Assembly: GCF_002995495.1 (NCBI RefSeq)
Contig: NZ_PVZV01000006.1
Location: 558,001 to 622,000, forward strand
From: Actinocorallia populi
GTDB taxonomy: Bacteria; Actinomycetota; Actinomycetes; Streptosporangiales; Streptosporangiaceae
Length of the DNA stretch: 64,000 nt
Reading direction: 5' to 3'
The notes beneath the pieces are model-generated. The model worked only from the letters and a program-made list of their open reading frames with translations, did no database searches and was not told the origin of the DNA. A program made the position numbers and the translations under genes. This document shows, piece by piece, positions 59,732 to 64,000 of the stretch. The first letter of the stretch is position 1. Each line of letters opens with the position of its first letter.

Positions 59732-60583
59732 TCAGGCCTGGACGAACGTCTGGCTCTGGTGGCCCAGCCCGTCGATGCTCAGCTCGACGGTGTCGCCGGG
59801 CCGCAGGTAGGGGTTGCCCGGCAGGCCGAGGGCCACTCCCGCCGGGGTACCGGTGTTGATCACGTCGCCGGGCTCCAGGACCATGTACCGGCTCAGGTAC
59901 CACACGAGGTAGGCAACGTCGAAGATCATGTTCTTGGTGCTGCCGTCCTGGCGGGGCGTGCCGTTGACCGACAGGCGCAGCCCGAGGTCCTGCGCGTCGC
60001 CGACCTCGTCGGCCGTGACCAGCCAGGGGCCGAGCGGGTTGAACGTCTCGCAGGACTTGCCGAGGTCCCACTGGGGCGAGTAGTCCAGCTGGAACTCCCG
60101 CTCGGAGACGTCGTGGCTGACGGCGTACCCGGCGATGACCGCCGCCGAGTCCGCCGGGCTCTCCAGGTAGCGGGCGCGGGCGCCGATGACCACGGCGAGT
60201 TCGACCTCCCAGTCGGTCCTGACCGAGCCGCGCGGGATGTTCACCGTGTCGTAGGGGCCGACGACCGTGTAGGGGTCCTTCATGAAGACCACGGGGCGGG
60301 CGGGGACCGCGGCGCCGGTCTCCTCGGCGTGGTCGCGGTAGTTCAGGCCGACGCAGATCACCTTGCCGGGCCGGGCGACCGGCGCTCCGACGCGCACGTC
60401 CCCGTCCGTGATCTCGGGGAGGCCGCCCTCCTCCAGCGCGGCGCGGACGGCGGCGAGCCCGCCTTCGACGAAGAACTCCCGGTCGTAGTCCCGGACCACG
60501 CCGGAGAGGTCGAGGAGGCGTCCATCGCCGGTCAGCGCGGCCGGACGTTCGCGGCCTGCGGGGCCGATGCGCAACAACTTCAC
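59732..60583 (-). CDS. FAH-family hydrolase, probable 2,4-diketo-3-deoxy-L-fuconate hydrolase
   Basis: 283 residues, fumarylacetoacetase C-terminal fold: [56 protein letters not shown] (metal Glu residues), [20 protein letters not shown]. In the non-phosphorylating fucose pathway this enzyme cleaves 2,4-diketo-3-deoxy-L-fuconate into pyruvate and L-lactate. GTG 60583 (VKLLRIGP) is the start, with AGGAG about 9 bases upstream; the longer frame is non-coding leader. First gene of the operon, with the promoter region upstream. Confidence 0.9.
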   Translation of the reverse strand: MKLLRIGPAGRERPAALTGDGRLLDLSGVVRDYDREFFVEGGLAAVRAALEEGGLPEITDGDVRVGAPVARPGKVICVGLNYRDHAEETGAAVPARPVVFMKDPYTVVGPYDTVNIPRGSVRTDWEVELAVVIGARARYLESPADSAAVIAGYAVSHDVSEREFQLDYSPQWDLGKSCETFNPLGPWLVTADEVGDAQDLGLRLSVNGTPRQDGSTKNMIFDVAYLVWYLSRYMVLEPGDVINTGTPAGVALGLPGNPYLRPGDTVELSIDGLGHQSQTFVQA

Positions 60584-60637
60584 TTCGGGCTTCTCCTCCC
60601 TGGAGGGGCACGAGCCTCTCGGAAACCGACCACAGAT

Positions 60638-60651
60638 CGGATGACCATCCG
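60638..60651. promoter_or_regulatory. Operator candidate of the fucose catabolic operon
   Basis: CGGAT-GACC-ATCCG, a perfect inverted repeat 55-68 bp before the FAH start. It lies in the 369-bp divergent region (60584-60952), which holds no gene I can support: the space from 60700 to 60850 is AT-richer than average, as expected for two promoters. Confidence 0.5.
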
Positions 60652-60749
60652 GTGGTGGCGACGACCATAGCCCTCCGCCCGGCGGTGGGACAAGGAGACA
60701 TCGGAGGAATCCTGGTTCACTGTGATCCGCCTCTCCAGCATCGTCCCTG

Positions 60750-60763
60750 TTCACGGAAGTGAA
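60750..60763. promoter_or_regulatory. Palindrome in the importer control region
   Basis: TTCAC-GGAA-GTGAA perfect inverted repeat, with a further TTCACTGTGA-like element about 35 bp before it near 60716, in the AT-richer half of the divergent region between the fucose operon and the sugar importer. Confidence 0.45.
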
Positions 60764-60843
60764 GTGGTGAATTATCCAAGCATGAGATCGGACCTCGGGG
60801 GTATCGAGTTTTGTGCCCGTCAGAAATCATCGGGTCAATCCTC

Positions 60844-60859
60844 TTGCCCTAGCTGGCAA
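60844..60859. promoter_or_regulatory. LacI-like palindrome upstream of the sugar importer
   Basis: TTGCC-CTAGCT-GGCAA inverted repeat, 94-109 bp before the lipoprotein start. LacI-type sugar regulators use sites of similar size; the regulator is not in the window. Confidence 0.4.
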
Positions 60860-60952
60860 CGTGGACGTAATCTCCGCAACACCTGGACGGCAGTACCAGT
60901 CCTCCGATGACCTTCCCCCCGGCCTCGGCCCACCCCAGAGAGAACAGCGTCC

Positions 60953-62008
60953 ATGATGAGAACCCGCGCCCGCACCGTAGCCGTCGCAGCCTCTCTGCTG
61001 CTGGCGGCGGGGCTCGCCACCGGCTGCAACCGAGGCAGCGACCTCGACCAGAAGCCCGGCTCCGCGTCCGGCAAGCCCGCCATCGGCATCGACCTCCCGC
61101 GCTCCGACTCCGACTTCTGGAACTCCTACGCCCAGTACCTCAAGACCAAGACCGGCGAACTCGGCCTGAACGTGCTGCCGACCAGCAACTCGCAGAACGA
61201 CGTCACCAAGCTGGTCGCCAACGTCCAGGTCTTCCAGAACACCGGCGCCAAGGCGGTCGTGATGGCGCCGCAGGACACCGGAGCCATCGCCACCACCCTG
61301 GAGACCCTGGCCGAGAAGAAGATCCCGGTCGTCAGCGTCGACACCCGTCCCGACAAGGGGCAGGTCTACATGGTGGTGCGCGCCGACAACCGCGCCTACG
61401 GCACCAAGGCGTGCAAGTTCCTCGGTGAGCAGCTGGGCGGCAAGGGCAAGGTCGCCGAACTCCAGGGCGCGCTGGACTCCATCAACGGCCGCGACCGGTC
61501 GGAGGCCTTCATCGAGTGCATGAAGAAGGACTTCCCCGACATCGAGGTCTTCGAGCTGGCCACCGACTGGAAGGGCGACGTGGCCTCCAGCAAGCTGCAG
61601 ACCCTGCTCGCCCAGCACCCCGACCTGAACGGCATCTACATGCAGGCCGGCGGCGTGTTCCTCCAGCCGACCCTGGCGCTGCTCGAGCAGAAGGGCCTGC
61701 TCAAGCCCGCCGGCGAGCCCGGCCACATCACGATCATCTCCAACGACGGCATCCCGCAGGAGTTCGACGCCATCCGCAAGGGCCAGATCGACGCCACCAT
61801 CTCCCAGCCCGCCGACCTCTACGCCGAGTACGCCCTGTTCTACGCGCAGGCGGCCGCCGAGGGAAGGACCTTCCAGCCCGGCCCGACCGACCACGACTCC
61901 ACGATCATCAGCCTCCCCAACGGGCTGGAGGACCAGCTGCCCGCACCGCTGGTGACCAAGGAGAACGTCGACGACGAGGCGTTGTGGGGCAACAACATCG
62001 GCAACTGA
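60953..62008 (+). CDS. Sugar ABC importer substrate-binding lipoprotein (RbsB/FrcB-like)
   Basis: 351 residues: type II signal with lipobox ending in LATGC (Cys25), then a periplasmic-binding type I sugar-binding fold: IGIDLPRSDSDFWNSYAQYL, VVMAPQDTGAIATTLETLAE, ITIISNDGIPQEFDAIRKGQ. It belongs to the pentose/hexose/rhamnose-binding group. Context and the fucose operon suggest L-fucose or fucose-containing oligosaccharide, but ligand cannot be read. ATG 60953 chosen; an in-frame ATG one codon later is also possible. First gene of the importer operon. Confidence 0.9.
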   Translation: MMRTRARTVAVAASLLLAAGLATGCNRGSDLDQKPGSASGKPAIGIDLPRSDSDFWNSYAQYLKTKTGELGLNVLPTSNSQNDVTKLVANVQVFQNTGAKAVVMAPQDTGAIATTLETLAEKKIPVVSVDTRPDKGQVYMVVRADNRAYGTKACKFLGEQLGGKGKVAELQGALDSINGRDRSEAFIECMKKDFPDIEVFELATDWKGDVASSKLQTLLAQHPDLNGIYMQAGGVFLQPTLALLEQKGLLKPAGEPGHITIISNDGIPQEFDAIRKGQIDATISQPADLYAEYALFYAQAAAEGRTFQPGPTDHDSTIISLPNGLEDQLPAPLVTKENVDDEALWGNNIGN

Positions 62009-62083
62009 TCCCGGTGGCGGCGGGCCACCGGCACCAGGCCCGCCGCCGTCCTCCCATCCCTGACTGAAAGGACGGCACCGACC

Positions 62084-63649
62084 ATGGCGGACACGGTGAC
62101 CGCATCGGCTCCCCCGGCCCCGGTGGTCGAGGCGACCGGCATCTCCAAGCGGTTCGGCGCGACGGTCGCTCTCCGCGAGGCGCGGATCGCCATCGCGCCG
62201 GGCGAGTCGCACGCGCTGGTCGGGCGGAACGGCGCCGGCAAGTCCACGCTGGTCTCCATCCTCACCGGCCTGCAGAAGCCCGACACCGGCACGCTGCGCT
62301 TCAACGGCGAGCCCGCGCCGGCCTTCGGCGACATCGACGCGTGGCGGTCGCGCGTGGCCTGCGTCTACCAGCGTTCGACGATCCTGCCCGACCTCAGCGT
62401 CGCGGAGAACCTCTTCCTGCACCGGCAGAGCAGCTCGGCGCTGCGGCCGATCAGCTGGCGCAGGCTCCGCTCGAGGGCGGCGGAGCTGCTCGCCGAGTAC
62501 GGCGTGGACCTCGACCCGACGGCCGCCGCCCGCACGCTCACGGTGGAGCAGCGACAGTTCGTGGAGATCGCGCGGGCCCTGTCCTTCGGCGCCCGGTTCA
62601 TCATCCTGGACGAGCCGACCGCCAAACTCGACGCCCGCGGCATCGAGCGGCTCTTCGCCAAGCTGCGCGGGCTGCAGGAGCAGGGGGTGGCGTTCCTGTT
62701 CATCTCCCACCACCTGCAGGAGGTCTACGACCTGTGCACCAGCGTCACCGTCTACCGGGACGCCCGCCACATCGTCACGGCGCCCGTCGCGGAGCTGGAC
62801 CAGGAGGCGCTCGTCGAGGCGATGACGGGAGAGCGGGCCGAGAGCGCCGCCGCCGAGGGCGCCCCCCGGTCACGGCCGGGACCGCAGGTCCCCGAACTGC
62901 TGTCGGTCACCGGGCTGACCCTGCCCGGCGCGTACGAGGACCTCGACCTGGCCGTCCGGGAAGGAGAGGTCGTGGGCCTGGCGGGCGCCGCCGCCAGCGG
63001 CAACGTGCAGCTCGGCGAGACCATCGCGGGCCTGCACAAGGCCTCCGCCGGCGAGATGCGGATCTCCGGACGCGCCCTGCGCAGCGGTGACATCCCCGCC
63101 GCGATCGCCGCGGGCGTGGGTCTCGTCCCCGAGGACAGGCACCTGCAGGGACTGGTCAACGACCGCAGCGTGGCCGAGAACGCCACCCTCACCGTGTCCG
63201 ACCAGCTCGGGCCGTTCGGCACCGTCCTGCCGTCCCGGACCCGTGCCTTCGCCGCCCGGATGATCAAGGATCTCGACATCAAGACCCCCGGCCAGGACAC
63301 CCCCGTCTCCGCCCTGTCCGGCGGCAACCAGCAGAAGGTCGTCGTCGCGCGGGCGCTCGCCACCGACCCGGCGGTCCTCGTCACCATCCGCCCGACCAAC
63401 GGCGTGGACGTGAAGTCCAAGGAGTTCCTGCTCGACAGGATCCGCCAGGTCGCCGACTCCGGCCGCGCCGCCCTGATCGTCTCCGACGAGCTGGACGACC
63501 TGCGGTCGTGCGACCGGGTCGTGGCCATGTTCCACGGCCGGATCGCCGCCGAGTTCGCCCCCGGCTGGAAGGACGAGCAGCTGGTCGCCGCCATGGAGGG
63601 CATGGCCGTCAACAACGAAAGGAAGGACAGCGATGTCCACGAGCACTGA
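62084..63649 (+). CDS. Sugar ABC importer double ATPase (RbsA-like) with degenerate second half
   Basis: 521 residues, two fused ABC domains. Domain 1 (about 12-245) has Walker A GRNGAGKST, LTVEQRQFVEIARAL, FIILDEPTAKLD. Domain 2 (about 262-505) keeps the signature LSGGNQQKVVVARAL, but Walker A lacks the usual Lys/Ser/Thr (GAAASGNVQLGE) and Walker B lacks the catalytic Glu (LVTIRPTNGVDV, where EPT is expected to follow Asp). In RbsA-type importers the second site is often degenerate, so one active ATP site is probable. It overlaps the permease start by 17 bp. Confidence 0.92.
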   Translation: MADTVTASAPPAPVVEATGISKRFGATVALREARIAIAPGESHALVGRNGAGKSTLVSILTGLQKPDTGTLRFNGEPAPAFGDIDAWRSRVACVYQRSTILPDLSVAENLFLHRQSSSALRPISWRRLRSRAAELLAEYGVDLDPTAAARTLTVEQRQFVEIARALSFGARFIILDEPTAKLDARGIERLFAKLRGLQEQGVAFLFISHHLQEVYDLCTSVTVYRDARHIVTAPVAELDQEALVEAMTGERAESAAAEGAPRSRPGPQVPELLSVTGLTLPGAYEDLDLAVREGEVVGLAGAAASGNVQLGETIAGLHKASAGEMRISGRALRSGDIPAAIAAGVGLVPEDRHLQGLVNDRSVAENATLTVSDQLGPFGTVLPSRTRAFAARMIKDLDIKTPGQDTPVSALSGGNQQKVVVARALATDPAVLVTIRPTNGVDVKSKEFLLDRIRQVADSGRAALIVSDELDDLRSCDRVVAMFHGRIAAEFAPGWKDEQLVAAMEGMAVNNERKDSDVHEH

Positions 63650-64000
63650 CCTGTCCGGCACCGCGGCCGTCGGCGGCGAACCCCCCGCGGCCGCCGGCCG
63701 CGCCCGCCTCTCCTTCGCCAGGTACCGTGACCTGTCCCTGGTGCCGGTCCTGCTGGTGCTGTGCGTCATCGGGTTCATCGTCTCCCCCGCGTTCCTCACC
63801 GCCGACAACCTGCTCGGCGTGGCCCAGCAGTCCACGGAGCTGAGCCTGCTCGTCCTGGCCCAGGCGCTGATCCTCATCTGCGGGCGGATGGACCTGTCCC
63901 TGGAGTCCACGATCGGCGTCGCGCCGGTCATCGCGATCTGGATGGTGCTGCCCGCCGACGGCGGCCGGTTCCAGGGGCTCGGGCTGCTCCCGGAGAGCTT
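63633..64000 (+). CDS. Sugar ABC importer permease, incomplete at window end
   Basis: At least 122 residues with no stop before the window ends. After a 28-residue Ala/Gly-rich N-terminus come helices YRDLSLVPVLLVLCVIGFIV and LTADNLLGVAQQSTELSLLV, then LILICGRMDLSLESTIGVAP, the RbsC-like permease region. ATG 63633 lies behind GGAAGGACA and overlaps the last 17 bp of the ATPase gene. It completes the importer with the binding lipoprotein and ATPase; a second permease may lie beyond the window. Confidence 0.9.
   Translation, partial: MSTSTDLSGTAAVGGEPPAAAGRARLSFARYRDLSLVPVLLVLCVIGFIVSPAFLTADNLLGVAQQSTELSLLVLAQALILICGRMDLSLESTIGVAPVIAIWMVLPADGGRFQGLGLLPES

Noticed and set aside
52670-60583. Rhamnose rather than fucose pathway.
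   Set aside because: The dehydratase N-terminal signature is that of L-fuconate dehydratase and no rhamnulose kinase or aldolase is present; still, sugar specificity needs assay.

Overview
The window is one contiguous piece of a high-GC actinobacterial chromosome. Evidence: strong third-position GC, many GTG/TTG starts, 4-bp stop/start overlaps (ATGA, GTGA), an F420-type luciferase-like oxidoreductase, WYL, PadR and BlaI regulators, large LuxR-type ATPase regulators and DesK/NarL two-component pairs. The content suits a soil, filamentous-type actinomycete (Streptosporangiales- or Streptomyces-like), but nothing here fixes the genus. I see no rRNA, tRNA, CRISPR array, phage, insertion sequence or transposase. 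About 65 protein genes are supported.

Layout. 0-3.7 kb: an unknown protein with an internally duplicated domain, then two tandem secreted GH18 chitinase-type genes, one with an extra fibronectin III domain. 3.7-21.4 kb: mostly regulator/effector pairs: a LAL regulator with an alpha/beta hydrolase; a WYL regulator with an epoxide hydrolase; TerD and TerB beside a BlaI/M56-peptidase pair; a TetR regulator with an MFS pump; a WYL regulator with a RidA-like protein; a TetR regulator with an EthD-like protein and an EamA exporter; an unknown membrane protein; an LLM oxidoreductase; an MBL hydrolase. Several have clear palindromic operators in their intergenic regions.

21.4-27.9 kb: a compact six-gene minus-strand operon: GntR regulator, two-cluster ferredoxin, nitrate/sulfonate/taurine-type ABC importer (lipoprotein, permease, ATPase), and an AprA/fumarate-reductase-like flavoprotein fused to a C-terminal HEAT-repeat domain. 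It looks like an uptake-plus-redox system for a small substrate I cannot name, and is the best candidate for an undescribed system. 28-33 kb: an EEP-family nuclease/phosphatase, a DUF6817-like protein divergent from a LysR regulator, and a group 2 sigma factor divergent from a TetR gene that appears leaderless.

33-45.4 kb: two paralogous histidine kinase/response regulator pairs, each beside an ABC transporter (the second transporter is in an operon with PadR). Between them lie a HAD hydrolase, a tandem VOC protein, a DHFR-like reductase and a GT87-type membrane mannosyltransferase. Two tandem-repeat arrays lie here: about seven degenerate units of about 54 bp, and an exact 101-bp repeat (three identical copies, one diverged, one partial). 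45.4-52.7 kb: a second LAL regulator, small cupin/DUF1330/NTF2-like proteins, an NmrA-like reductase, and an MFS transporter divergent from its likely LysR regulator.

52.7-64 kb: a nine-gene minus-strand operon for the non-phosphorylating L-fucose pathway: mutarotase, L-fucose dehydrogenase, lactonase, fuconate dehydratase, SDR dehydrogenase and FAH-family hydrolase, giving pyruvate plus L-lactate. LutABC is embedded to oxidise the lactate. Divergent from it is a sugar ABC importer (lipoprotein, double-ATPase, permease) that runs off the window end. Between the two divergent operons is a 369-bp control region with three palindromes.
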